The notes under the pieces were generated by a model. The model was not told the DNA's origin. It was given only the letters and a program-made list of their open reading frames with translations, and did no database searches. A stretch of 64,000 nt of DNA, from positions 1 through 64,000 of the forward strand of contig NZ_VCQU01000003.1 in NCBI RefSeq assembly GCF_012932915.1. Reading direction: 5' to 3'. A program made the translations under genes and the position numbers. This DNA is from Antrihabitans stalactiti. GTDB lineage: Bacteria > Actinomycetota > Actinomycetes > Mycobacteriales > Mycobacteriaceae. Positions 26,798 to 36,549 of the stretch are shown here, one piece after another; the stretch's first letter is position 1, and each line of letters starts with the position of its first letter.

Positions 26798-27700
26798 TCA
26801 GCGGAGGGTGACCTGTCGGCTGCGCAGACCGTCGCGGGCCCGGCGCTCGTCGGCGGTCAACGGTCCGTCGATGGCGAGCACATCACCGAAGCGCTCACCC
26901 AATTCCTTTGTGGCAGGAATCCATTCGTTCGGATGCCGCTCGGGATCCAAGTCGAACACCGGTACGAGCAGGCCGTGGGTCCGGAACGATCCGGCGAAGC
27001 GCGAGCCCTCACCGAGGTGCAGATTGCCTGCCGCGTGCAAGCGGGCCAGCGCGAGCATCAGGGCATCTTCGTCTTCCGGCCGCACCCAGCGAAGGTGCGC
27101 CTTCTCCCCCGCGTCGACCCACCACGCCGCGGCGAGACCGTCCAGGCGTGCCGACGGCATGATCGCGCCGTTCGCCTGCTCGACCGTCGCCCGGACCTCG
27201 GGCGCCGGGTCGGCACCTTCCGGGATCCACCAGTTGAAGTCCTGGTGGACGGTGATCTCGAGTTCGGCGTCGGCATCGATGAGGTCTGCAAGGCGCGGAC
27301 TGCCTTCTTCGATTTTGGCAGCGGCCAGGGATTCACCCGGCTCGGCTGCGAGTGCCCATTGCACGGCGACACCTAGGTCAGCAGCGGGATCGGTGGACTG
27401 CGCCTGGACCTGCACACCGACGTAGCCTGCATTCGAGCCGTTCTCGTCGCGAACCAACCCTGCGACCGCGCCGGGAAGCACCGTGGCCAGCACAACCTTC
27501 CCGCCTCCGGTGATCGGTAGCGGCGCTGTCGCGGACGGGACGAACTCGCGCAATGCGACGAGGTCGCATTCGGCAGCCAAACCTTCGAACGGGCGTGCCG
27601 GCGCGGAATCAGCCTGCGCCAACGCCGCTCTGCGCTCGGCGATTCGGTCGGCCCGGTTACTGCCCGGCTTCGGTGTATTGCGTTTGCTCTTCTTTGCCAC
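26798..27700 (-). CDS. DUF5926-type conserved protein
   Basis: A 300-residue actinobacterial protein matching the DUF5926 family: a basic N-terminus (MAKKSKRNTPKPGSNRADRI), then two half-domains with repeated acidic/hydrophobic strands, and a C-terminal segment around NEWIPATKELGERF. No catalytic motif or membrane segment was seen. The start GTG 27700 gives the expected MAKKSKRN start; the open frame extends further but through the antisense of the DUF5685 gene. Function unknown. Confidence 0.78.
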   Translation of the reverse strand: MAKKSKRNTPKPGSNRADRIAERRAALAQADSAPARPFEGLAAECDLVALREFVPSATAPLPITGGGKVVLATVLPGAVAGLVRDENGSNAGYVGVQVQAQSTDPAADLGVAVQWALAAEPGESLAAAKIEEGSPRLADLIDADAELEITVHQDFNWWIPEGADPAPEVRATVEQANGAIMPSARLDGLAAAWWVDAGEKAHLRWVRPEDEDALMLALARLHAAGNLHLGEGSRFAGSFRTHGLLVPVFDLDPERHPNEWIPATKELGERFGDVLAIDGPLTADERRARDGLRSRQVTLR

Positions 27701-27771
27701 GACGCCAAAACCTACACGCCGTGTTCGGTTACGATTCGCGGAACTGTGCCGTCGACCGACCTGGGGGCCGA

Positions 27772-28613
27772 ATGTTCGGGATTGTTCGGCCGTGTCAGCA
27801 CCGGCTGTCGGAAGGAATGCGAACCCAGTGGATGGCCCATCTGTGCGGGCTGTGTCTGGCATTACGCGACGACCACGGCCAACTAGCCCGGGTGGCAACC
27901 AATTACGACGGGTTGATCGTGTCGGTGCTGACCGAAGCCCAATCCGACCAGTCCGGCCAGTGGCGACGCACCGCAGGCCCGTGCCCCTTACGTGGCATGC
28001 GGACCGCCTCGGTCGCCCAAGGCGAAGGCGCCCGACTCGCGGCAGCGGTGTCGTTGGTGCTGGCCTCGGCCAAGGTGTCCGACCACATCGCCGACCGCGA
28101 CGGGATCCTCGCCCGCAGACCGGTCGCCGTCGCAGCACGCAAAGTGGCCGCAGGCTGGGACCGCAAAGGCGCACTCGCCGGGCTCGACCTCGGATTCGAC
28201 ACCGCAGTGCTGGTCGACGCCGTCACCCGCCAGACCGCGCTCGAAACCTCAGGTGTGCACAACGTCTTGACGGTGACCGAACCGACCGAAACCGCGACCG
28301 CGGCAGCCTTCGCCCACACCGCGGTGTTGGCGGGGCGACCGCAGAACCAGGCCGCACTGGCCGAAGCGGGCCGGTTGTTCGGTCGGCTCGCGCACCTGTT
28401 GGACGCGGTCGAAGACCAGACCGCCGATCTGATCGCCGGTGCATGGAATCCGATCACCGCGACCGACACCGACCTGGTCACGGTCCGCCGGTGGTGCGAC
28501 GACGCGGTCACCGGAGTGCGCCTGGCCTTGCAGGACGTGGACTTCGTCGACAAGAAACTCGCCCATATCCTGCTCGCCCACGAACTCGAACACTCCGTCG
28601 ACCGAGTCTTCGG
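27772..28613. repeat. Direct repeat, copy A (842 bp)
   Basis: This stretch and 32168-33009 have the same length and differ at about ten positions by eye. All differences but one are synonymous (AAG versus CAG, Lys to Gln). Identity begins at the ATG itself and ends at GAGTCTTCGG; both flanks are unrelated. The spacing is 4,396 bp. The pattern points to very recent duplication or ongoing gene conversion limited to the coding part. Confidence 0.95.
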
Positions 28614-28884
28614 CACCCACAACCACGGTGCACATGTGTCGAACCAGCCGTGGATCAAGCCACCCGACCAGCGGCCGCGGCGCGGACTGGTCGAAGGCTG
28701 CGCGGTCTGGCTCGGACTGTGCTGCACATGTCAGATCTGTTGCGCGGACCCGTATCACGACCCGTGGAGCGGCCAACCGAAGCAGGGTTGGTGCCGCGAC
28801 TGCGACTGTGATTGCTGTTGTGACGGCGATTGTTGCGATGGCTGCGACTGCTGCGATGGCGGCTGCTGCGATTGCAACTGCTGA
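27772..28884 (+). CDS. DUF5685-type protein with cysteine-rich tail (copy A, intact)
   Basis: A 370-residue protein. The first 280 residues are an Ala-rich helical domain beginning MFGIVRPCQHRL, with C8 and a C25-x-x-C28 pair (HLCGLC), recognised as the DUF5685 family. A short Pro/Gln linker leads to a tail with about 21 Cys in roughly 60 residues, alternating with Asp and Gly (CDCCDGG, CCDCNC), which could bind metal or be modified. It is 99% identical over its first 842 bp to the gene at 32168, and convergent with the ABC permease (3 bp gap). Function unknown. Confidence 0.75.
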   Translation: MFGIVRPCQHRLSEGMRTQWMAHLCGLCLALRDDHGQLARVATNYDGLIVSVLTEAQSDQSGQWRRTAGPCPLRGMRTASVAQGEGARLAAAVSLVLASAKVSDHIADRDGILARRPVAVAARKVAAGWDRKGALAGLDLGFDTAVLVDAVTRQTALETSGVHNVLTVTEPTETATAAAFAHTAVLAGRPQNQAALAEAGRLFGRLAHLLDAVEDQTADLIAGAWNPITATDTDLVTVRRWCDDAVTGVRLALQDVDFVDKKLAHILLAHELEHSVDRVFGTHNHGAHVSNQPWIKPPDQRPRRGLVEGCAVWLGLCCTCQICCADPYHDPWSGQPKQGWCRDCDCDCCCDGDCCDGCDCCDGGCCDCNC

Positions 28885-28887
28885 ACG

Positions 28888-31376
28888 TCACTCGGCGGCA
28901 ACGGCCTCGATGATGTTGAGTCGCGCCGCACGGACCGACGGCGGAATCGAGCCGAGCATGCTCAATACGACGGCCGCGCCAGCGAACACGAAGATCCGCG
29001 GACCGATTCGGTACTCGACGTCGATCGTTGCCACGGCAACGAGGGAGGCAGCAGCCGCGTAGTGGACGACGAGTCCAACCGCGATCCCGAGTAGACCGCC
29101 GACGATCCCTATCGCGCTCGCCTCGGCGAGGACCATCTTGGATGTGAATCTTCGGCTCGAACCCAGCGCACGCAGCACACCGAATTCGCGACGGCGCTCG
29201 ATGACCGACAGCATCAGCGTGTTCAGCAGCGCGATCGCGCCGACGAGCGCAACGATCAGGAGCATCGCGTTGTTGAGAACCGAAGCTTGGCGGATCGAAC
29301 CGGTGCCGCCTTCGAGAAACTCCTGGCCGGTGTAGACCTCTACCGCTTCCGGAGAGACGGCCAGGATGGCGTTTTCGACCTGCGAACGTTCGAAGCCCGG
29401 TGCAACCTGCACTTCCAGGTTGTCCGCGCCTGGCAAGTCGAACCACTCGCGGAGTTGGTCGAGGCGCAGGCCCAACGCGCCGTTCAGCAGCGAAAGATAC
29501 TCGACGACTTCGAGAATTCGGACTTGCTTGATGCCGTGCGCCGTCGGCAGATCCAGGACGTCGCCTTCGTGCTTGTTCAACGTCCGGGCGACATCGCGTG
29601 ACAGTAGGACACCTTCGCCGCGGAGTAGCCGCTCCTGCGCGTCGGGGCTTGCGGCACTGAAGACCAAGCCATGGCTACCCGGCGACGCGCCTTGCACGAA
29701 GACCCTCCTGTCACCCAACGCCGCAAATGCTGCGCGGAACGGGACGACGGACGCGACGCCAGGCACAGCGGTAATCGTCGATTCCAACCCGGCGGGTAGC
29801 GCGGGACCGATCGGGAGTTCGCTGGGCGGGTTGGTCGCTACCCACAGATCGGCGCCGGTGACCGGCATGAACCATTCCGTCGCCGAATCGAGCAGGTTCT
29901 CGTTGGCCCCGGTCAATCCGACAGTCGCGGCGACCACCGTCAACGCCGTCACCACGGTTGCCCACACCCGGCGTGGCGCGCGTTCGATATTGGTGGCACC
30001 CAGCGCCCCTGCGGCACCGAACCGACGGGCGACCGCCGAGGTCAGGGCAACAATCGGCTGAGTGAGCGCAAAGCACACCCCGAGCGCACCCGCGAAGATC
30101 AAGGCCGGCGCCAGAAGCGCGACGTTGTCGTCCACGGACAACGCAACCCACATCGCGACCGCGCACAGCGCCAATCCGCCCCCGCCTGCAACCGCCGCCA
30201 ACCAGCGGTTGGTCTTGTCCGCGGTGGACGCACCTACTGGCTGCAAGGCCTCTATCGGCGCTACGCGATACACCTGCCGAGCAGCAGCCGCAGACGCCCC
30301 AACGCACGCCACGACGCAGGCAATCACGGCGACAGGAATCGCATAGCTGGGCAGGAAGTAGTCGAGCCGCGCGTCGAACGACTGGATCAACAACGGCGGC
30401 AGCACCCCGATCGCCGCCCGTCCCATCAACACACCGAGGGGCACACCGAACACGGCACCCAGCAGCCCGAGGAGCGCCGCTTCGGCGAGCAGGTCACGGA
30501 CTATCACCGAACGTCGGCCACCGATCGCCCGCTGGGTCGACAGGTTCGGACGTCGTTGTACCACCGCCATATTCATGGCGTTGTAGACAAGGAAACACGA
30601 CACGATCAACGCCATCGATGCGCTCAAGAACGTCGATGCGCTGAGCACCGCGACGCCGTCTGCTGCTTGCTTCGCGCGAAAGTCCGTGCTGGCGACGAGG
30701 GCACGTCCGTCGACTGCGTCGGTGACTCCCTCACGGACCGCCGCGACGTCGGCTCCAGACCGCGCGACGACGAGAATCGAATCGAGCTGATTCTGCCGGT
30801 CGGCGATCCGCTGTGCCAGCGGCAGGATCGCGACCACGAAATGGCCACCGTTGATCCGAGACACCACCTCGCCGTCGATCACTGCCGCGACGGTGACCGT
30901 TTCCGAACCGAGCGTGAGCGTGTCGCCTTTCGCAAGGCCGAGCCCGGACCCGACGACCACGCCGTTGTGCACTGCGAGCAGGTCCGGTGTCAGCTTCCCG
31001 CTCACGGCGTCACGCAGGTCGCTGTCCAACGCGGTGATGCTGGCATCGACGCCGATCAGCAAAATGCGATCGTCGGCGGTCCGCAGCTGAGTACGCAGCA
31101 TCGGGACGGCTGCCGCAATATCGGGAACAGCTTTGACCGCCGGCAACAGCGATTGGTCGAAGCCACCAGCCGTCACGCCCGCGACCTCGAGGTCTGAGTT
31201 GCCTGCAATGCTGCTCGCCAGTTGGTTCACCGAGCCGGTAATGGAACCCGAGATGCCGAACACCGCCACGAGCAGCGCCGACGAGACCGCGACAACGACG
31301 ACCGAGGCGACCGACCGACCCCAATGTGCGGTGAACTCACGAAAGTTGAACAGGCGCAGGCGGTCGAGCGCAGCCT

Positions 31377-31380
<4 letters not shown>
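28888..31380 (-). CDS. ABC transporter permease, MacB/FtsX type
   Basis: An 830-residue permease with two FtsX-like membrane modules. There is an N-terminal helix, a large outer domain, three helices around residues 260-360, a second anchor near 395-450, a second outer domain, and a final three-helix bundle ending at the C-terminus (about 700-830). This duplicated layout is typical of Gram-positive lipoprotein, lipid or antimicrobial-peptide ABC exporters that work by mechanotransmission. Its ATG overlaps the ATPase stop by 4 bp, so the two form one unit. Cargo unknown. Confidence 0.88.
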
Positions 31381-32084
<704 letters not shown>

Positions 32085-32167
32085 TGCACCCCTCCAGCAT
32101 CGATTGCTCGATAAAACTTAACAACAATCAGTGCACACTTAGAGCTTCTGACGAATATTCTGCTCGC

Positions 32168-33009
32168 ATGTTCGGGATTGTTCGGCCGTGTCAGCACCGG
32201 CTGTCGGAAGGAATGCGAACCCAGTGGATGGCCCATCTGTGCGGGCTGTGTCTGGCATTACGCGACGACCACGGCCAACTAGCCCGGGTCGCAACCAATT
32301 ACGACGGGTTGATCGTGTCGGTGCTGACCGAAGCCCAATCCGACCAGTCCGGCCAGTGGCGACGCACCGCAGGCCCGTGCCCCTTACGTGGCATGCGGAC
32401 CGCCTCGGTCGCCCAAGGCGAAGGCGCCCGACTCGCGGCAGCGGTGTCGTTGGTGCTGGCCTCGGCCAAGGTGTCCGACCACATCGCCGACCGCGACGGG
32501 ATCCTCGCCCGCAGACCGGTCGCCGTCGCAGCACGCAAAGTCGCCGCAGGCTGGGACCGCAAAGGCGCACTCGCCGGGCTCGACCTCGGATTCGACACCG
32601 CAGTATTGGTCGACGCCGTCACCCGCCAGACCGCGCTCGAAACCTCAGGTGTGCACAACGTCTTGACGGTGACCGAACCGACCGAAACCGCGACCGCGGC
32701 AGCCTTCGCCCACACCGCGGTGTTGGCGGGGCGACCGCAGAACCAGGCTGCACTGGCCGAAGCGGGCCGGTTGTTCGGTCGGCTCGCGCACTTGTTGGAC
32801 GCGGTCGAAGACCAGACCGCCGATCTGATCGCCGGTGCATGGAATCCGATCACTGCGACCGACACCGACCTGGTCACGGTCCGCCGGTGGTGCGACGACG
32901 CGGTCACCGGAGTGCGATTGGCCTTGCAGGACGTGGACTTCGTCGACCAGAAACTCGCCCATATCCTGCTCGCCCACGAACTCGAACACTCCGTCGACCG
33001 AGTCTTCGG
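32168..33009. repeat. Direct repeat, copy B (842 bp)
   Basis: Partner of 27772-28613, same orientation. Together they flank the ABC transporter operon, so recombination between them would delete or tandemly duplicate a 4.4-kb unit carrying the transporter and one DUF5685 gene. The frameshift in copy B lies 35 bp beyond the right boundary of the repeat. Confidence 0.95.
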
Positions 33010-33351
33010 GACCGCCGGGCACCAAATCGTCGCGTCGAACCAGCGCCGTGGGGTCAGCCGCCGTATGGCGGGCAGCAGCAGCCGTACGGACAGCAACAGC
33101 CCTACGGACAGGCGGGTTGGGGTGCGCCGCCGCCGCAGTACGGCGCGCAGCCGCCTGGTCCGCCGCGGCGCGGACTGTTCGCCGGCTGCGCGGTCTGGAC
33201 CGGACAATGCTGCACCGGTCAGTTGTGCTGCAGGAATCCGTACGAGGACGCGTGGGATCGGCGGCGCAAGCTCGGCTGGTGCCGCAATGATCCCAACAGA
33301 CGACGCGACAGCGACTGCACAGATTGCTGCGACTGCTGTGATTGCACCTAG
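32168..33351 (+). pseudogene. DUF5685-type gene (copy B), frameshifted before the cysteine-rich tail
   Basis: The head from ATG 32168 is nearly identical to copy A, but near 33044 the family-like continuation moves to another frame. Aligned with copy A, two extra bases (CG, 33044-33045) follow AACCAG; removing them joins the head to a Pro/Gln/Gly linker (QQQPYG repeats) and a Cys-rich tail ending CCDCCDCT at 33351. As written, the head frame runs on to 33364 through sequence unlike the family. No slippery heptamer was found. It could be a true frameshift or a base error. Confidence 0.75.
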
Positions 33352-33360
33352 CCGAATCGG

Positions 33361-34134
33361 CTAGGCCGAGGACTCCGTCAGCAGCGACTTCGTCCGCCCA
33401 GGGTGGTTGGTGGCGATCCAGCTGACACCGAGCTCGCGGCAGTAGGTGATGTCGTCGGCGTTGTCGACGGTCCAGCAATAGGTCGCGCGGCCTGCTGCGG
33501 CTGCTCGGTCCACGAGTTCAGGATGGTCGCGCAGCGTCTTGATCGACGGACCGACCGCTGTCGCGCCGACGGTCGTCGCAGCTCCGCCGCCTAGATACCG
33601 TGACGAGTCGCCCAGCAGCACGGTCGGTAGCAGCGGTGCGGATCGCCGGATCCGCCACACCGCCGTTGCCGAAAACGACATCACGACCGCGCGAGAGTGC
33701 GCCGCGGACGGCGGTGACGCGATACCGAACCGCTGCAACTCCGCGAGCACCTTGTTCTCCACGAGCCCGCCGTAGCGGACCGGATGCTTCGTTTCGACGA
33801 AGAGCTTGGTCGGCCGACTTTTCCAATCCAGAACCAGCGTGATGAGCTCGGCCAAGGTCAGCACTTGGGCAGGCTCGCCATCACCGCCGAAATCGAGTTC
33901 CTGCATCTGTTCGAGGGTCAACTCGCTGACCAGGCCGGTGCCGGAGGAGGTGCGGTCGACGGTCCGATCGTGCACGCAGACGAGATAGCCGTCGCGGGTC
34001 AACCTGACATCGCACTCGAGCCCGTCCGCGCCTTCGCGCAGCGCAAGTTCGTAAGCCGCCAACGTGTGTTCTTGGCGGGCTGCAGAGGCTCCCCGGTGCG
34101 CGACCACAAAGGGTGCCCGACTGTCCGGGCTCAC
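33361..34134 (-). CDS. glpQ: Glycerophosphodiester phosphodiesterase (GlpQ1-like)
   Basis: A 257-residue cytosolic GDPD-type enzyme that splits glycerophosphodiesters to glycerol-3-phosphate and an alcohol. It shows AHRGAS near residue 13, EHTLAAYELAL, the metal pair GLECDVRLT near 40, and VHDRTVDRTSSGTG near 54. The C-terminal CWTVDN is typical. It corresponds to Rv3842c. GTG start 34134 overlaps the stop of the membrane-protein gene upstream (GTGA). It is convergent with the frameshifted DUF5685 copy. Confidence 0.92.
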   Translation of the reverse strand: MSPDSRAPFVVAHRGASAARQEHTLAAYELALREGADGLECDVRLTRDGYLVCVHDRTVDRTSSGTGLVSELTLEQMQELDFGGDGEPAQVLTLAELITLVLDWKSRPTKLFVETKHPVRYGGLVENKVLAELQRFGIASPPSAAHSRAVVMSFSATAVWRIRRSAPLLPTVLLGDSSRYLGGGAATTVGATAVGPSIKTLRDHPELVDRAAAAGRATYCWTVDNADDITYCRELGVSWIATNHPGRTKSLLTESSA

Positions 34135-35156
34135 TTCGCCATGACCTCCTGCTGGGCTGTCTCGTCTTTACGCTCGTCTTCACGCTCGTCTTCACGCTCG
34201 GCTGCACTGCGCACCGGCTCGATCACCGGCCGTGCCGGGCCGGTCGCCACTGTCCAACGCTTCGGCGCGCGGCGCCGTCCAAGCACATCATGACCGTCGA
34301 TCGTGCGGATCACCAGGATCGTCAAAAGGGCGACACACGCTGCGACGATATCGGCAAAAGCGTTGAACGAGACGCTATCGGCCTCGCCTTGATACGAACC
34401 GTTGAAATGCCACAGGACAGAAGCGACTGAAACCGCTGCGCCGAACACCCATGCACACCACCAAACTCGGATGAGCTTGCGGGTGCGCGGTAGTGCCGTA
34501 CGGGTGAACTCCTCGAGAAAGACCCCTGGGAACACCAAGTTGACCACCGGAACGAGGCAGCCCAGCGCCAGGATCCTCGTGCTGCGAGTGTCGGTTCGAT
34601 CCACCCGCGCGAATTCCCGCTGCCGCGCGGCCCTGAGCCACCCCACACATGCGACGGCGGCGGCGACGGCCAGCACGGGCGCAAGAATTCCGGTCGCCCA
34701 CACAGTGGCGTCGGAAACTGCCAATAGCGTCGGATCGATCAATCTCGTCCGGTTCCGCAGGAGGATGCCGTAGCGACCCGCCTCGGCGAGTGCCGCGAGG
34801 ATGAACATGACGGCCGTCGCGGCGAGAAGCGGGACAGCTTTGGCACCGAGTACGGCCAGACGCGATTGCGGTTCGGGCTCCGAATCGGCAGGCAGGTCGA
34901 CAAATCCCCAGCGGGGGATGTACGAATAGCGCGGCGTCGCGGCAGGTCGTGCGACAGCAGGTGCTGGTTTGACCACGTTGGCATCGGGCCGTCGCGCGAC
35001 CCACCGAACGGTCCGTCGCGGACCTTCCGCACCTGGTGCGAGCAGCGCGCCGTTGCATCGCGGGCACCACTGGGCCGGCCCGCCGGGCACTCGCCATTTC
35101 GCGCCGCACCGCGAACAGACCTGCACCACGCTGGCTCGCTGCCTAGGGGCGTTCAT
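34131..35156 (-). CDS. Membrane protein with N-terminal zinc ribbon and DUF4328-like region (Rv3843c-like)
   Basis: A 341-residue protein. Residues 14-35 contain two CxxC knuckles (CSRCGAKW, CPRCNG), a zinc ribbon. After a Pro/Arg linker there are about five membrane segments resembling DUF4328, including LGCLVPVVNLVFPGVF. The C-terminal tail is a charged Glu/Asp/Arg repeat (EREDEREDERKDE) encoded by a 12-bp tandem repeat. The size and place between glpQ and rhodanese match Rv3843c. Start and stop overlap both neighbours. Function unknown. Confidence 0.8.
   Translation of the reverse strand: MNAPRQRASVVQVCSRCGAKWRVPGGPAQWCPRCNGALLAPGAEGPRRTVRWVARRPDANVVKPAPAVARPAATPRYSYIPRWGFVDLPADSEPEPQSRLAVLGAKAVPLLAATAVMFILAALAEAGRYGILLRNRTRLIDPTLLAVSDATVWATGILAPVLAVAAAVACVGWLRAARQREFARVDRTDTRSTRILALGCLVPVVNLVFPGVFLEEFTRTALPRTRKLIRVWWCAWVFGAAVSVASVLWHFNGSYQGEADSVSFNAFADIVAACVALLTILVIRTIDGHDVLGRRRAPKRWTVATGPARPVIEPVRSAAEREDEREDERKDETAQQEVMAK
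34161..34200. repeat. 12-bp tandem repeat inside the Rv3843c-like gene
   Basis: CTCGTCTTCACG is repeated three times (first copy CTCGTCTTTACG) followed by a partial CTCG. Being a multiple of three it keeps frame and encodes a charged EDER-type tail. It may vary in copy number between strains. Confidence 0.8.
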
Positions 35157-35500
35157 CAGTAGATCTTCGCCTCACCTTCACCGTCGCGCGTCAACGGCCG
35201 GCCCGCCTTCTGCCAAGCCACCATTCCGTCGCGGACATTGACGGCCTCATACCCGATGCTCTGCAGATATTCGACCACGACCGCCGAACGGCCACCCTGT
35301 CGGCACACCACATAGATATCGGCGTCGATATCGATTTCGTCCAGGCGAGCCGGAACGTCTTCCATCGGGATGTGCACGGCCCCGGGGGCGTGGCCGAGTT
35401 CCCATTCGTCGTCCTCGCGAACGTCGAGAAGAACCTCGGTGTCGGTCCTGTCGAGGGGGACTTCGATCGCTGCTACCGAGACGGCGCCTTCTTTCGTCAC
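35156..35500 (-). CDS. Single-domain rhodanese-like sulfurtransferase
   Basis: A 114-residue rhodanese domain. The active-site loop is CRQGGRS (catalytic Cys near residue 67), preceded by LLDVREDDEWELGHAPGAVHIP, the canonical first half. It would carry sulfur as a persulfide for thiol or cofactor chemistry. The start is GTG 35500. The stop shares one base with the next ATG (TGATG), so it heads an operon with the membrane-protein gene and glpQ. Confidence 0.9.
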   Translation of the reverse strand: MTKEGAVSVAAIEVPLDRTDTEVLLDVREDDEWELGHAPGAVHIPMEDVPARLDEIDIDADIYVVCRQGGRSAVVVEYLQSIGYEAVNVRDGMVAWQKAGRPLTRDGEGEAKIY

Positions 35501-35599
35501 ATCATCGATAGTGTCACGGCCCCGCAGTGGCGCAAACCGCCCCTAATCCGGCAGTTGGATAATTTCCAGCGAACACGAGCGTGCGGTCGGATTCTCGAG

Positions 35600-35715
35600 T
35601 TATCCACCACATTCGACACCAATCTGTGATGCGCATCACCACTTGTTGGTGTGTTATCCACAGTATCCACAGCCTCGTCCACAGAACGGACCTATCAACG
35701 GAACCTTTTTCCACA
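35600..35715 (+). promoter_or_regulatory. Cluster of five DnaA-box-like 9-mers
   Basis: Within 116 bp, all on the + strand: TTATCCACC (35600), TTATCCACA (35654, perfect DnaA box), GTATCCACA (35663, directly abutting), TCGTCCACA (35675) and TTTTCCACA (35707). Each imperfect one differs from TTATCCACA or TTGTCCACA at one position. The cluster is in the 446-bp gene-free stretch 35501-35946. No dnaA, dnaN or other origin gene is near, so it is more likely a DnaA-titration or regulatory locus than oriC. Confidence 0.6.
35625..35640. promoter_or_regulatory. CRP/GlxR-type binding site
   Basis: TGTGATGCGCATCACC matches TGTGA-N6-TCACA with one end mismatch and contains a perfect 14-bp palindrome (35626-35639). 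It lies between the first and second DnaA-box-like 9-mers. Actinobacterial CRP-like regulators (GlxR, Rv3676) bind this pattern. Which transcript it controls is unclear: the rhodanese operon starts 125 bp to the left and the hypothetical gene 307 bp to the right. Confidence 0.55.
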
Positions 35716-35762
35716 GGCTTCCACTATCGGAGCAACCTTCAAGCCGCAGCTCACAGACGCGG

Positions 35763-35805
35763 CAGCCGGTCCGGGTCCCTCCCCTCCAAGGACCCGAACC
35801 GGCTG
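35763..35805. terminator. Strong stem-loop in the gene-free stretch 35501-35946
   Basis: Arms 35763-35778 and 35790-35805 pair at 15 of 16 positions around an 11-base pyrimidine-rich loop. It lies 142 bp before the gene at 35947 and 263 bp from the rhodanese start, not at a gene end, so it could end or be part of a small untranslated RNA transcribed from the box cluster. Apart from this, the DnaA-like boxes and the CRP-like site I see nothing else in 35501-35946. Confidence 0.4.
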
Positions 35806-35946
35806 TCGGTCTGTACGCAAGTAGTCGACTTCCCTACATCTACTCAGACGGCGCTTCGCCCCGATCGGTTCCATCCAATCGACCAAAGATTTCGGGTCCA
35901 GCCCGCTCGACCATCCGAGCCGGTACCGATCGGATAGCCTGACGAC

Positions 35947-36543
35947 GTGGATCTGACCGAAGCCCAACGCCGCGGACTGAACACAGCACTCTCCGAGGCC
36001 ACGTGCCTCGGCCTCGATATCGACGAGGCCGGCGCGACCGCTGCGGTGACCTTGGAGGTGCTGGCCCTACCAGTAGACGGGGCAACTGCAGCCGGCCGAA
36101 CCGTCGTTCTGCACCTATCCGGTGTCGGACGGATCGCGGCTTCGCTGCGCAGCCAGGAATGGGACGAAGCCAAGCCCACCGTCTATCCGCTGGCGCTCGG
36201 CGACCTGCACGACGCCATCGAGAGTTTCGGCGGCACCCACTTGCACGGCTGGGAGTTCATCGACCTGCCGGACAGCAGCTGGAAGCAGTGGTTCCACCTG
36301 CTGAGTCTCGATACGACGTTGTCGGACGAACCCGCATCCCACGTCCTCGAGCTGTCGCAGGAAGAGGGAGTCGATCCGCGCGAGCTCGACCTGCGGGTGT
36401 GGTTCAACGACCTCGACATCGCCGATGCCGACGGCCAGCCGATCAAGCTGGAAGATTTCATCGAGTGCGGTGTGAAGTGGTGGGCTGCACACGATTCCGG
36501 CGACCCGCGGACGCGGAACGCTGACATCGCACCGCCGCTGTAG
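35947..36543 (+). CDS. Conserved hypothetical protein
   Basis: A 198-residue acidic, probably cytosolic protein, not recognised. It opens with an amphipathic helix (MDLTEAQRRGLNTALSEATC) and alternates beta-rich segments with a Trp-rich middle (HLHGWEFIDLPDSSWKQWFHLL) and end (VKWWAAHD). No signal peptide, membrane helix or catalytic motif is visible. Start GTG 35947. It is convergent with msrA, whose stop is 6 bp away. Confidence 0.75.
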   Translation: MDLTEAQRRGLNTALSEATCLGLDIDEAGATAAVTLEVLALPVDGATAAGRTVVLHLSGVGRIAASLRSQEWDEAKPTVYPLALGDLHDAIESFGGTHLHGWEFIDLPDSSWKQWFHLLSLDTTLSDEPASHVLELSQEEGVDPRELDLRVWFNDLDIADADGQPIKLEDFIECGVKWWAAHDSGDPRTRNADIAPPL

Positions 36544-36549
36544 CTGCTC

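Noticed and set aside
33010..33351. Programmed ribosomal frameshift in DUF5685 copy B
   Set aside because: No slippery heptamer or following stimulatory hairpin recognised near the junction; a two-base insertion or a base error explains it better.
35600..35715. Chromosomal origin of replication
   Set aside because: No dnaA, dnaN, gyrB, recF, rpmH or rnpA nearby; the gene order matches a region distinct from the known actinobacterial oriC neighbourhood.
35700..35946. tRNA or other structured RNA gene
   Set aside because: No cloverleaf with a GTTCGAATC-type T arm could be found; only one long hairpin is present.
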